DNA of 55,769 nucleotides from Clostridium sp. CAG:253 (GTDB lineage: Bacteria > Bacillota > Clostridia > Lachnospirales > Lachnospiraceae): the NCBI GenBank assembly GCA_000436755.1, contig FR887317.1, forward strand, positions 1 to 55,769. Reading direction: 5' to 3'. Of this stretch, positions 26,171 to 34,741 are shown one piece after another. A program made the translations under genes and the position numbers. Below the pieces are notes generated by a model, which did no database searches, was not told where the DNA came from, and was given only the letters and a program-made list of their open reading frames with translations. Each line of letters starts with the position of its first letter. Position 1 is the first letter of the stretch.

Positions 26171-27043
26171 ATGAAAGTTGGTGACAGCATGGAGAACATG
26201 ATAGACGCAAAAGGACTGGTGCATGAGTATTCAAGACGTGATGAAAATGGCAATGTCACTGAGATAAAGAGAGCACTTGACGGTATTGATATTAAAGTGA
26301 AGCAGGGAGATTTTATAGCTGTTTTGGGAGCAAATGGCTCAGGTAAATCGACATTTGCAAAACATTTGAATGCACTTCTTGTACCTACAGAGGGAACACT
26401 GTTTGTAAACGGTATGGACACTTCTGACAGTGATAATGATTTGAAAATAAGACAAACAGCGGGTATGGTATTTCAAAATCCTGACAATCAGATAATATCA
26501 AATGTAGTTGAGGAGGATGTCGGATTCGGTCCCGAAAATATAGGAGTGCCAACTGAGGAAATATGGAAAAGAGTAGAAAAGAGCCTTAAAGCTGTCGGAA
26601 TGACGGCATATAGAAAATCTTCACCAAACCATTTGTCGGGTGGTCAGAAACAGAGGGTTGCAATAGCGGGCATAATGGCGATGAAGCCAAAGTGCATAAT
26701 ACTTGATGAGCCGACAGCAATGTTAGACCCGGTAGGCCGTAAAATGGTAATCGACACGGTAACTGAACTTAACAAAAAAGAGGGGATAACGATTATACTC
26801 ATAACTCATTATATGGAGGAAGTTGTGGGTGCAGATTATGTATATGTGATGTCTGACGGAAAAGTACAGATGCAGGGAAAACCAAGACAGATATTTGCAA
26901 AAGCAGAAGAACTTGAACAATATAGATTGACAATACCTGAAATTACAAAAATTGCATTGGAATTGAATAAAAAAGGTATGAATATACCGAAAGACATTTT
27001 GAGTGCAGAGGAACTTGTAGAATTTCTTGGTAGTATGGGTTGA
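26171..27043 (+). CDS. ecfA1: ECF transporter ATPase A1
   Basis: One of the two ATPases of the group II energy-coupling-factor module that powers vitamin uptake by exchangeable S components. The 290-residue product has Walker A GANGSGKST (about residues 56-64), signature LSGGQKQRVAIAG, Walker B CIILDEPTAMLDP and the H-loop ITHYMEE. An alternative ATG at 26189 (MENMIDAKGLVHEYSRRDEN) is equally possible; neither has a strong binding site. It is followed at 14 nt by ecfA2. Location after rplQ is the common Firmicute arrangement. Confidence 0.93.
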   Translation: MKVGDSMENMIDAKGLVHEYSRRDENGNVTEIKRALDGIDIKVKQGDFIAVLGANGSGKSTFAKHLNALLVPTEGTLFVNGMDTSDSDNDLKIRQTAGMVFQNPDNQIISNVVEEDVGFGPENIGVPTEEIWKRVEKSLKAVGMTAYRKSSPNHLSGGQKQRVAIAGIMAMKPKCIILDEPTAMLDPVGRKMVIDTVTELNKKEGITIILITHYMEEVVGADYVYVMSDGKVQMQGKPRQIFAKAEELEQYRLTIPEITKIALELNKKGMNIPKDILSAEELVEFLGSMG

Positions 27044-27057
27044 TTTGGAGGTTGAGC

Positions 27058-27915
27058 ATGGGAATCAGACTTGAAAATGTAAATTATGTATATGCTGCCG
27101 GGACTGCTGAGGAAAAAAAGGCATTAGACAATATAAATCTTACGATAAATGATGGGGAATTTATAGGTCTTGTAGGACATACAGGTTCTGGAAAATCAAC
27201 ACTCACACAGATTTTAAACGGACTTGAGAAAGCGACATCAGGCAGTGTTTTCTATAATGAAAGAAATATATACGATAAAGACTTTAAAATGAAAGAGTTA
27301 AGGGGAAATGTGGGATTGGTGTTCCAGTATCCGGAACATCAGTTGTTTGAGGTTTCCGTAATAGAAGATGTTAAATACGGGCCTAAAAATCTCGGACTTG
27401 ATAACCTTGAAATAGAAATGAGGTCATTTGAAGCCCTTAAAATGGTAGGAATAGGTGATGACTTGCTTGACGCATCACCGTTTGCATTGTCGGGAGGACA
27501 GAAGAGGCGTGTAGCCATAGCGGGTGTGCTTGCAATGAAACCAAAGATACTCATACTTGATGAACCGATGGCGGGACTTGACCCGGCAGGACGTGATGAG
27601 ATACTTGAACTTCTCGCAAAGCTTCACAGAGAAAACGATATGACGATACTCCTTGTGTCACACAGCATGGATGATGTTGCAAAATATGTTGACAGAATGC
27701 TTGTAATGAATGACGGAAAGATTGTTCTTGACGGAGAACCAAGGAAAGTGTTTAAATATCAGAGGGAACTTGAAGATATAGGGCTTGGTGTGCCGCAGGC
27801 AACAAATGTTATACACAAACTGAATGCTATCGGAGCAGGTATAGAGGAAGAATGTATAACACCGAAAGAAGCGGCAGATGCTATTTATAACAGATACATG
27901 AAAGGGAACAAATGA
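27058..27915 (+). CDS. ecfA2: ECF transporter ATPase A2
   Basis: Second ATPase of the ECF module. ATG 27058 (MGIRLENVNYVYAAGTAEEK, 285 residues) has TTGGAGG 7 nt upstream; longer in-frame starts are rejected. Walker A GHTGSGKST, Q-loop VFQYPEHQLF, signature LSGGQKRRVAIAG and Walker B ILILDEPMAGLDP are complete. It overlaps ecfT by 4 nt (ATGA), so they should be translated together. Confidence 0.94.
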   Translation: MGIRLENVNYVYAAGTAEEKKALDNINLTINDGEFIGLVGHTGSGKSTLTQILNGLEKATSGSVFYNERNIYDKDFKMKELRGNVGLVFQYPEHQLFEVSVIEDVKYGPKNLGLDNLEIEMRSFEALKMVGIGDDLLDASPFALSGGQKRRVAIAGVLAMKPKILILDEPMAGLDPAGRDEILELLAKLHRENDMTILLVSHSMDDVAKYVDRMLVMNDGKIVLDGEPRKVFKYQRELEDIGLGVPQATNVIHKLNAIGAGIEEECITPKEAADAIYNRYMKGNK

Positions 27916-28721
27916 TTAGAGATATTACCATCGGACAATATTATGCGACAGATTCAGTGATACACAGACTTGACCCGAGAGTAAAAGTAGTTGGAACATT
28001 AGCATATCTAATATCATTATTTTGTTTTAACAAATTCGGCGGATATATAATAGCGGCTTTGTTTTTTGCGATACTTGTAAAAATATCACATGTGCCGTTT
28101 AAGTTTATGGTAAAAGGACTTAAACCCATTATGTTTATGCTTATATTTACGGCGGCATTAAATTTGTTTTGGACTCCCGGAGAAGTGGTGCTTGTCAAGG
28201 CATGGGTGTTTACGATTACGCTTGAGGGTGTAAAGCGTTCAATTTTCATGGCATTGAGACTTACATTTCTCATTATAGGCTCATCGCTTATGACACTTAC
28301 GACAACACCGAATCAGCTTACGGATGCACTCGAAAAGCTGTTGAAACCGTTAAATAAAATAAAAGTACCTGTGCATGAGATTGCAATGATGATGTCTATA
28401 GCACTTAGATTTATACCGATACTCGTAGATGAGACTGATAAGATAATGAAAGCGCAGATGGCAAGAGGTGCGGATTTTGAGTCGGGCAATTTTATACAGA
28501 GAATAAAAGCAATGCTTCCGATACTTATACCGTTGTTTATATCGGCGGCAAGAAGGGCGAATGACCTTGCACTTGCTATGGATGCGAGATGTTATCACGG
28601 CGGAGACGGCAGAACAAAAATGAAACCGTTACAGTATGGCAGGAATGATGCTATGGCGTATCTCAGCGTCGTTCTTTATATTATTGTTTTGATAGTGACA
28701 TTGAAATTTGTTATGTTTTAA
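27912..28721 (+). CDS. ecfT: ECF transporter transmembrane subunit T
   Basis: Membrane scaffold of the ECF module that couples the ATPases to S components. The 269-residue protein has five or six hydrophobic segments and the two Ala-Arg-Gly-type coupling motifs, QMARGADFES (about residue 180) and ALAMDARCYHGG (about residue 220), that sit on the ATPases. In many relatives truA, rplM and rpsI follow; here a new promoter and fabV follow instead. Confidence 0.93.
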   Translation: MIRDITIGQYYATDSVIHRLDPRVKVVGTLAYLISLFCFNKFGGYIIAALFFAILVKISHVPFKFMVKGLKPIMFMLIFTAALNLFWTPGEVVLVKAWVFTITLEGVKRSIFMALRLTFLIIGSSLMTLTTTPNQLTDALEKLLKPLNKIKVPVHEIAMMMSIALRFIPILVDETDKIMKAQMARGADFESGNFIQRIKAMLPILIPLFISAARRANDLALAMDARCYHGGDGRTKMKPLQYGRNDAMAYLSVVLYIIVLIVTLKFVMF

Positions 28722-28766
28722 TTTTATACAAGTTATTTAACTGAAACGGTGAAAAGTTTCCGATAA

Positions 28767-28795
28767 TTGACATAAAGTCATAAATATAGTAAAGT
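28767..28795 (+). promoter_or_regulatory. Promoter upstream of fabV
   Basis: Perfect -35 TTGACA (28767-28772), a 17-nt spacer, and TAAAGT (28790-28795). Predicted start is near 28802, leaving an untranslated leader of about 210 nt. Confidence 0.7.
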
Positions 28796-28801
28796 AAAAA
28801 G

Positions 28802-28913
28802 GCATAAGGATTTAAAATATAATTAAAAAAATCCTTGGCAGGGGCGCCGAAGTTGTATATAACCAATTTCGGTAAATACGAAATGGTGTCGCATATGCGG
28901 CACCATTTTGTCA
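28802..28913 (+). promoter_or_regulatory. Attenuator-like structured leader of fabV
   Basis: The order is hairpin 1 AAGGATTT/AAATCCTT (28806-28836), hairpin 2 CCGAAGTTG/CAATTTCGG (28847-28872, one G.U), then terminator-like AAATGGTG/CACCATTT enclosing CGC/GCG (28881-28908) with TTTT. GGCGCC (28843-28848) could alternatively pair with GGTGTC (28885-28890), which would break the terminator. The segment GGGGCGCCGAAG recalls part of lysine riboswitches, but the rest of that fold is missing. Confidence 0.5.
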
Positions 28914-29013
28914 TTAAGAAATATTCCTGTTGCTGGCTGCACACAAAGAAGTGAGGACAGTAACATATTCCCTGAAATTGCCCGTATATTCGTTTAATGG
29001 AGGAAAAAAGAAT

Positions 29014-30195
29014 ATGATAGTTCAACCTAAAGTAAGAGGATTTATGTGTACTACAGCTCATCCGGAGGGATGTAAACAGGCTGTAAAAGCTCAGATAGAT
29101 TATGTTAAAGAGATGCCAAAGACAGAAGGACCAAAGAAAGTGCTTGTGATAGGAGCTTCTATGGGCTATGGTCTTGCGAGCAGAATAGCAGTTACATATT
29201 CATGTGACGCCGATACTGTAGGTGTGATTTTTGATAAACCGGGAAAAGAAAAGAGAACAGGAACAGCCGGATGGTACAATACGGTTGCTTTTGAAGAATT
29301 TGCAGCAAAAGACGGTCATTATGCGAAGACAATAAACGGTGATGCATTTTCAGATGAGATAAAAAAAGAAACAATTGAACTTATTAAAAAGGATTTAGGC
29401 AAAGTTGACATGGTAATCTACAGTGTTGCCGCACCCAGAAGAAAAGCTCCGGACGGAGTGACATACCGTTCTGTTTTGAAAACGACAGATGGAGAGTATA
29501 CCAACAAAACTATCGACCTTTCCACAAATGAAATATCAGAGGTGACATTAGAGCCTGCTACACAGGAAGAAATAGATGCCACAGTTAAGGTTATGGGTGG
29601 AGAGGACTGGCGTTTATGGATTGACGCCATGAAAGATGCAGATGTACTTGCAGACAATGCAGTGACAGTTGCATACTCATATATCGGACCTGTACTTACA
29701 CATCCTATATATTTTGACGGTTCGATTGGAAAAGCAAAACAGGATTTATATAAAACAGCAGACGAGATAGATGAGCAGGTAGACGGAGTAAAGGCATACG
29801 TTTCAGTAAACAAGGCTGTTGTGACACAGTCAAGTGCAGCAATTCCTATTGTGCCGCTTTATCTTTCAATTCTCTTGAAAGTCATGAAAGAGAAAAATCT
29901 GCATGAGGACTGTATACAGCAGATGTACAGACTTGTGCATGACAGATTGTGCAATCATTCAGGGGTTCCTGTAGATGACATGAGACTTATAAGAATGGAC
30001 GATTATGAGATGAAGCCTGAAGTCCAGCAGGCAGTTGAGAAAGTGTGGAATGAGATTTCACAGGACAATTTGGCAGAAGTCGCAGATATTGATGAGTATT
30101 GGAAAGAATTTTACGAGATATTCGGATTTAAAATAGCTGGTGTTGACTATGATGCGGATTGTGATATACAGGTGCAGATACCAAGCCTTAGTTAA
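29014..30195 (+). CDS. fabV: FabV-type trans-2-enoyl-CoA/ACP reductase
   Basis: Reduces the trans-2 double bond of enoyl thioesters with NADH, in fatty-acid synthesis (FabV) or in crotonyl-CoA reduction (TER); the sequence does not decide which. ATG 29014 (MIVQPKVRGFMCTTAHPEGC, 393 residues) follows TGGAGG; a start at 28930 would include that site. The NAD-binding block VLVIGASMGYGLASRIAV is near residues 45-62. The family Y-x8-K active site is Y233...K242 in IYFDGSIGKAK. A structured leader precedes it. Confidence 0.93.
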   Translation: MIVQPKVRGFMCTTAHPEGCKQAVKAQIDYVKEMPKTEGPKKVLVIGASMGYGLASRIAVTYSCDADTVGVIFDKPGKEKRTGTAGWYNTVAFEEFAAKDGHYAKTINGDAFSDEIKKETIELIKKDLGKVDMVIYSVAAPRRKAPDGVTYRSVLKTTDGEYTNKTIDLSTNEISEVTLEPATQEEIDATVKVMGGEDWRLWIDAMKDADVLADNAVTVAYSYIGPVLTHPIYFDGSIGKAKQDLYKTADEIDEQVDGVKAYVSVNKAVVTQSSAAIPIVPLYLSILLKVMKEKNLHEDCIQQMYRLVHDRLCNHSGVPVDDMRLIRMDDYEMKPEVQQAVEKVWNEISQDNLAEVADIDEYWKEFYEIFGFKIAGVDYDADCDIQVQIPSLS

Positions 30196-30281
30196 TTTTA
30201 TGTTTAGGATTATAAGATTATAAAATATAAATACATTTTGATAAAGATTATATAAGACACATAAGAAAGGCGGATAAGTTT

Positions 30282-31322
30282 ATGTGTAAGTGTGAAAAAG
30301 ACTGGCAGATACTTGTTGTTGATGACAAGAAAACAAACCTTATGCTTGCAGAAAAGATACTGCAGGAAGAATTTAATGTAAGTATGGCGCAGTCGGGTAC
30401 AGAGGCTATTGCTTTTCTTGAAAAAAATATTGTTGATCTTGTTTTGCTTGATTTACATATGCCGGATATGAACGGATTTGAAGTAATGTCAGAAATCAGA
30501 CATAATGAAAATATACCTGTAGACCTTCCGGTGATTTTCCTTACGGCCGATGATGATAAGGAAATGGAAGTGAGAAGTTTTAAGGAAGGTGCTCAGGATT
30601 TCATTGCAAAACCTTTTGTGCCTGAAATTATGATTCAGAGAGTAAGAAGAGTTATACAGCTTGATAAATTGCAAAAAAATCTTCAGGATGAGGTAGATAA
30701 ACAGACGAGAAAAGCGGAAGAAAAGAAAAAACAGTTTCAGAGGTTATCCATACAGGTTATGCAGTCGCTTGCAGGAGCTATTGATGCAAAGGACAGGTAT
30801 ACAAAGGGACATTCACAGAGAGTTGCGATGTATTCAAGAGAGATAGCCGGACGGTATGGATATGATGAAGAGAAGCAGGAGGATGTTTATTTTGCAGGAA
30901 TGCTGCACGATATAGGGAAAATAGGGATACCGAACGAAATCATAAATAAAACAGGAAAGCTTACTGATGAGGAGTACGAAATCATAAAAACACATCCGTC
31001 TATTGGAGGTGATATTTTATCAAATATTTCAGAGATACCTAATATCGCAATTGGTGCAAGATGGCATCATGAGAGATATGACGGTAAAGGCTATCCGGAT
31101 GGTCTTAAGGGAAAGAATATTCCGGAATTGGCGAGAATAATAGGGGTTGCAGATGCGTATGATGCAATGACATCAAAAAGAAGTTATAGAGATGTATTAA
31201 GCCAGGAAATTGTTCGTTTGGAGATTAAAAAGGGAAAAGGAACACAATTTGACCCGGTATTTGCTGAGATTATGCTTGAAATGATAGACGAAGACAAAAA
31301 TTACGATATGCATGAAAAATAA
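30282..31322 (+). CDS. Response regulator with HD-GYP phosphodiesterase domain
   Basis: The product is predicted to hydrolyse cyclic di-GMP under control of a phosphorelay. It has 346 residues, with AAAGGCGG before the ATG. The receiver domain (residues about 8-130) has acidic D14/D15, phospho-acceptor D57 (LLDLHMPDMNG) and K at FIAKPF. A coiled linker follows. The HD-GYP domain (about 155-340) has H209-D210 in GMLHDIGKIGIP, HHERYDGKGYPDGLKG and IGVADAYDAMTSKRSYR. All metal and GYP residues look intact. The downstream GGDEF gene would make the same messenger. Confidence 0.9.
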   Translation: MCKCEKDWQILVVDDKKTNLMLAEKILQEEFNVSMAQSGTEAIAFLEKNIVDLVLLDLHMPDMNGFEVMSEIRHNENIPVDLPVIFLTADDDKEMEVRSFKEGAQDFIAKPFVPEIMIQRVRRVIQLDKLQKNLQDEVDKQTRKAEEKKKQFQRLSIQVMQSLAGAIDAKDRYTKGHSQRVAMYSREIAGRYGYDEEKQEDVYFAGMLHDIGKIGIPNEIINKTGKLTDEEYEIIKTHPSIGGDILSNISEIPNIAIGARWHHERYDGKGYPDGLKGKNIPELARIIGVADAYDAMTSKRSYRDVLSQEIVRLEIKKGKGTQFDPVFAEIMLEMIDEDKNYDMHEK

Positions 31323-31417
31323 TGAATATCATTGATTACATGGCATAAACTAAGATTATGATACCGCCTGGTTTTGGACATACTTATGATACGTAGATGT
31401 TTGTAGGGAGGTGTAAG

Positions 31418-33103
31418 ATGTATGAATTAATTAGAAATGCTTTTTTATATACAAAAACAGATATGATATGTGTCATAATGCTGTTTTTGGTTATAATAAA
31501 AATATATGGATGGCGAAAAAAAGATATTTTCATGAAACTGTACTTTTCAATAGTTGTGAGCAGCCAGTTTATGGTGACTGCATTTGCAATCGGTCATCTT
31601 GCGGATTATGGTGTGCTTAGAATGAACGAGAGTATAAGATACTTTTTTGCAATAATTTCATTTGTGGCATTCGGATTAACTATATTTTTATGGTTTATTT
31701 ACTCAGGGATATTTCGGGAGTCGGCACTTATATCAAATAAGACAAGTTATCTGTATTGTGCGATACCGTTATTTGTGTATTTTTTTATTGTCATATTATC
31801 TTGTTATATAGACGGTTTCTATTATGTTTCGGCAAACGGAGTATTCAAAAAAGGTCCGTATTTTGAATTGTTATTTGTGATTCCGGCAGCATATATGTTA
31901 TTTGCAGGTTTTGCTTTGCTTAGAGATGCACTTGATAAAAAGAATGCGCAGAGAAGAAAAAGATATGGTATATTGGCAGCATTTATGATTCCGGTATTTT
32001 TTGGCTGCATAATACAAAATATGCTGCCCGAAAGCAATATGCTTACGCTGGGAGTCTGCATAGGTGTTTTGATAGCATATATGAGTCTAAGTGTGGATGA
32101 AGTTGCACAGGAAGTTATAAGAAAAAATATTGAACTTGAATATTCGCAGGCAGAACTGCGTGCGGCACTTGAGGATGAGAAAAGACAACATAATATAGTA
32201 GGTTCACTGGCAAATATTTATGTGTTCATGTATTACATTCATATGCGTATGGATGAGTATGATGAAATTAAAAAAATTCCACTTGTCAGTGAAATGGCAG
32301 GGGACACCAGAAGCGCATCAGAAGCTTTAAACAGGCTTTTTTCAAATCTGCCGATATCAAATCATATAAATATGATGCTTGAGTTTACTGATTTATCAAC
32401 ACTTGATGAAAGAATGGGAAAGAATAAATATATATCTACAGAGTATAGGGGAAAGCGAAAGGGATGGTGTCGTGCAAGATTTATAGAAGTTGACAGAGAC
32501 GAAAACGGTAATTTAATGTATGTTCTGTTTGCAGTACAGGATATTTCCGATGAAAAACAGGAGATAGTTGAACTTCAGGACGCCTTAAATTATGCAAATA
32601 AAAAGGCATATGTGGACGGTTTGACGGGTGTAAAAAATGTCACTGCATATAAGGAATATACAAAAGAATTAGATAAAAATATCAGGAGTGGAAATGAAAA
32701 GTTTGCATTGGCATTATTTGATGTAAACGGTCTTAAATATGTAAATGACAATTTTGGCCATGAAAAAGGAAATATGCTTATTATAGATTCCTGCCGATGT
32801 ATATGCCGCGCATTTAAAAGAAGTCCGGTATTCAGAATCGGAGGAGATGAATTTGTTGTTGTAGTTGAGGGAGAAGACTTAAACAGTATTGCTCATTGTA
32901 AAGATATACTTAAAGAACAGTTTGAACAGATAAACGAAATGTATACGGATGAATATATTGCATCTGTGGCTGTTGGAATTGTAGAATACGACAGGAAAAA
33001 ATACAGTTGCTTTGATGATATTTTCAAGAGAGCAGACGAAATTATGTATGAGAATAAACAGGAGATAAAGAGCAATCACGAAAATGCATGGATGAAGCGA
33101 TAG
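31418..33103 (+). CDS. Membrane diguanylate cyclase (7TM - PAS-like - GGDEF)
   Basis: ATG 31418 (MYELIRNAFLYTKTDMICVI, 561 residues) has GGGAGGTG 8 nt upstream. The N-terminal 235 residues contain about seven hydrophobic segments, resembling the seven-membrane-segment sensor module of some histidine kinases. There follow a coiled stretch, a PAS-like domain (about 255-385) and a GGDEF domain (about 395-555) with intact FRIGGDEFVVVV. No RxxD inhibitory site is seen at the usual place before GGDEF. It is expected to make cyclic di-GMP from GTP in response to a membrane or external cue. The paired HD-GYP gene lies 95 nt upstream. Confidence 0.87.
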   Translation: MYELIRNAFLYTKTDMICVIMLFLVIIKIYGWRKKDIFMKLYFSIVVSSQFMVTAFAIGHLADYGVLRMNESIRYFFAIISFVAFGLTIFLWFIYSGIFRESALISNKTSYLYCAIPLFVYFFIVILSCYIDGFYYVSANGVFKKGPYFELLFVIPAAYMLFAGFALLRDALDKKNAQRRKRYGILAAFMIPVFFGCIIQNMLPESNMLTLGVCIGVLIAYMSLSVDEVAQEVIRKNIELEYSQAELRAALEDEKRQHNIVGSLANIYVFMYYIHMRMDEYDEIKKIPLVSEMAGDTRSASEALNRLFSNLPISNHINMMLEFTDLSTLDERMGKNKYISTEYRGKRKGWCRARFIEVDRDENGNLMYVLFAVQDISDEKQEIVELQDALNYANKKAYVDGLTGVKNVTAYKEYTKELDKNIRSGNEKFALALFDVNGLKYVNDNFGHEKGNMLIIDSCRCICRAFKRSPVFRIGGDEFVVVVEGEDLNSIAHCKDILKEQFEQINEMYTDEYIASVAVGIVEYDRKKYSCFDDIFKRADEIMYENKQEIKSNHENAWMKR

Positions 33104-33165
33104 CAGGATTTGAAACCTCAGACATGAATAGGATTGAGTTTTTTCGGTGTTATAGTAGAAATTCG

Positions 33166-33194
33166 TTGTGCAAATAGCAAAAAAAGTGTATAAT
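33166..33194 (+). promoter_or_regulatory. Promoter upstream of cytidylate-kinase-like gene
   Basis: TTGTGC (33166-33171), a 17-nt spacer and a perfect TATAAT (33189-33194). It probably drives 33260 onward, including the Sir2-like gene. Confidence 0.55.
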
Positions 33195-33259
33195 ATAACT
33201 ATAACAATTTATGAAAAATAGCTAATTATAATAGCCGTTTGGAACAGGGGGTATGACCT

Positions 33260-33868
33260 ATGAAGAAGATTATTACGATAAGCAGACAGTATGGAAGTGG
33301 TGGACGTGAAATTGGTCAAAAGCTGGCTGAACATTACAACATACCATTTTATGATAATGAAATCATTACAAGAGCGGCAAAGGAAAGCGGTTTTGCCGAG
33401 GAAACATTTGCGAGAGCTGAGGACAAAGCAACAAACAGTCTTTTATATTCTCTTGCCATGGGCATAAATGTCTATGGAAATCAGGATTTTGGATTTAGCG
33501 GACTTTCACTTGATGACAGGATTTTTCTTGCGCAGTCTGATGTTATCAGAAAAGTTGCAGAGGAGGGACCTTGCATTATTGTAGGAAGATGTGCTGATTA
33601 TGTTTTGAAGGAAAGAGATGATGTATGCAACCTCTTTATTAAAGCAGCTATGACATTCAGAATAGAAAGAGCCATAAGCGAATACGGCATTGAAGAAAGC
33701 AAGGCAGCGGATGTTATCATGAAAAATGATAAGCGCAGAGGCAATTATTATAATTATCATGTCGGTGAAAAATGGACAGATTTAAATAATTATGACCTTG
33801 TTATCAGAAGTGACCTTTTTGGAATTGATAATGCCGTGAAGAGTATTTGTACATATCTTGGAGAGTGA
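33260..33868 (+). CDS. Cytidylate kinase-like family protein
   Basis: A 202-residue P-loop protein of the cytidylate-kinase-like family (PF13189 type), not the housekeeping Cmk. It begins MKKIITISRQYGSGGREIGQ, where SRQYGSGGREIG is the nucleotide-binding loop. It then shows PFYDNEIITRAAKESG and CIIVGRCADYVL blocks typical of the family. GGGG lies 10 nt before the ATG. The substrate is not established for this family. The gene is followed after 30 nt by the Sir2-like gene. Confidence 0.8.
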   Translation: MKKIITISRQYGSGGREIGQKLAEHYNIPFYDNEIITRAAKESGFAEETFARAEDKATNSLLYSLAMGINVYGNQDFGFSGLSLDDRIFLAQSDVIRKVAEEGPCIIVGRCADYVLKERDDVCNLFIKAAMTFRIERAISEYGIEESKAADVIMKNDKRRGNYYNYHVGEKWTDLNNYDLVIRSDLFGIDNAVKSICTYLGE

Positions 33869-33898
33869 CACATGTAGGTCGGCTTGAAAGGAGTATAT

Positions 33899-34636
33899 AT
33901 GGAGCAGGTTCTGGAAAAAATGAGAGACATTATACGCAGTGGAGGAAACATAGTTGTATTAGCCGGTATGAATATTACATATGATATTGGTCTTAACGGT
34001 GTTACGGCTGAACATATTGCGTATGACATTGAACAAAAGTATGGCTATTCAAATGATGAGATAGCGTCCTCGCTTTTTTATACACGGCGTGCAGAACTAT
34101 TCTTTAAATATTATAAGGAAGTTATACTGAATATTGAAAATCCACAGCCGTCATCTATTCATTATGGGATATATAAGTTACAGCAGTGCAGTAAGCTGAG
34201 TGCTGTAGTTACACGTTCAGTGTATTCTCTGTATGAAAAGGTTGGCTGCAATAATGTGATTCAGCTTCATGGTTCGGTAGATAAGAATATATGTCCAAAG
34301 TGCAAGAAACTGTATGACTCAGCATATATAAAACACTCAGAAGGAATTCCTGTCTGCGAACAGTGCGGAATACCGCTTCGTCCCGGGTTTTCATTGTTGG
34401 GAGAGATGCTTGACAATGGAAAGATAAGTCAGGCAAGCAACGCTGTTGAGAATGCAAACATACTTCTGGTGTTGGGAGCCAGTATAAACTCGACTTTATG
34501 CCGTTATATGGTTAAATATTATAATGGGGACAAACTTCTTCTTTTAAATGATAAGGAAAAAGTCGGTGATGAACGTGCGAATTACAGGGCATATGGCAAT
34601 ATCAGGGAGATGTTTGCTAAGGTTATGAATTTTTAA
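33899..34636 (+). CDS. Divergent Sir2-family NAD-dependent protein
   Basis: Sirtuin-like protein of 245 residues from ATG 33899 (MEQVLEKMRDIIRSGGNIVV) after GAAAGGAG. The catalytic-type His124 lies in QLHGSVDKN. A Cys4 zinc site (C132, C135, C153, C156) and the NAD-binding NANILLVLGASINS-like block are visible. The usual N-terminal GAGIS...GIPxFR motif is changed to LAGMNITYDIGLNG, and the PxFR element is missing. It belongs to a divergent branch and may act as a deacylase, ADP-ribosyl-transfer or NAD-binding regulator; activity should not be assumed. Confidence 0.75.
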   Translation: MEQVLEKMRDIIRSGGNIVVLAGMNITYDIGLNGVTAEHIAYDIEQKYGYSNDEIASSLFYTRRAELFFKYYKEVILNIENPQPSSIHYGIYKLQQCSKLSAVVTRSVYSLYEKVGCNNVIQLHGSVDKNICPKCKKLYDSAYIKHSEGIPVCEQCGIPLRPGFSLLGEMLDNGKISQASNAVENANILLVLGASINSTLCRYMVKYYNGDKLLLLNDKEKVGDERANYRAYGNIREMFAKVMNF

Positions 34637-34678
34637 AAGTTTTAGGAAAAATATAAATTGCAAATTATAAGAAATTAT

Positions 34679-34722
34679 TTTTGGCAGGATTTCATATGTT
34701 GTATTTTGAAATCCTGCCAAAA
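34679..34722. promoter_or_regulatory. Long perfect hairpin between sir2-like gene and helicase
   Basis: TTTTGGCAGGATTTCA at 34679-34694 and TGAAATCCTGCCAAAA at 34707-34722 are exact 16-nt inverted repeats around a 12-nt loop. No T-tract follows beyond the arm. It ends 7 nt before the GGAG of the helicase gene, so it could stabilise or regulate that mRNA, or be a weak terminator. Confidence 0.55.
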
Positions 34723-34741
34723 TCGGTTAGGAGCAACAGTT

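Noticed and set aside
28802..28880. Lysine-riboswitch-like GGGGCGCCGAAG segment before fabV
   Set aside because: Only one short stretch resembles that class; the 5' AGAGGxGC part and the five-helix layout are missing, and the gene is unrelated to lysine.
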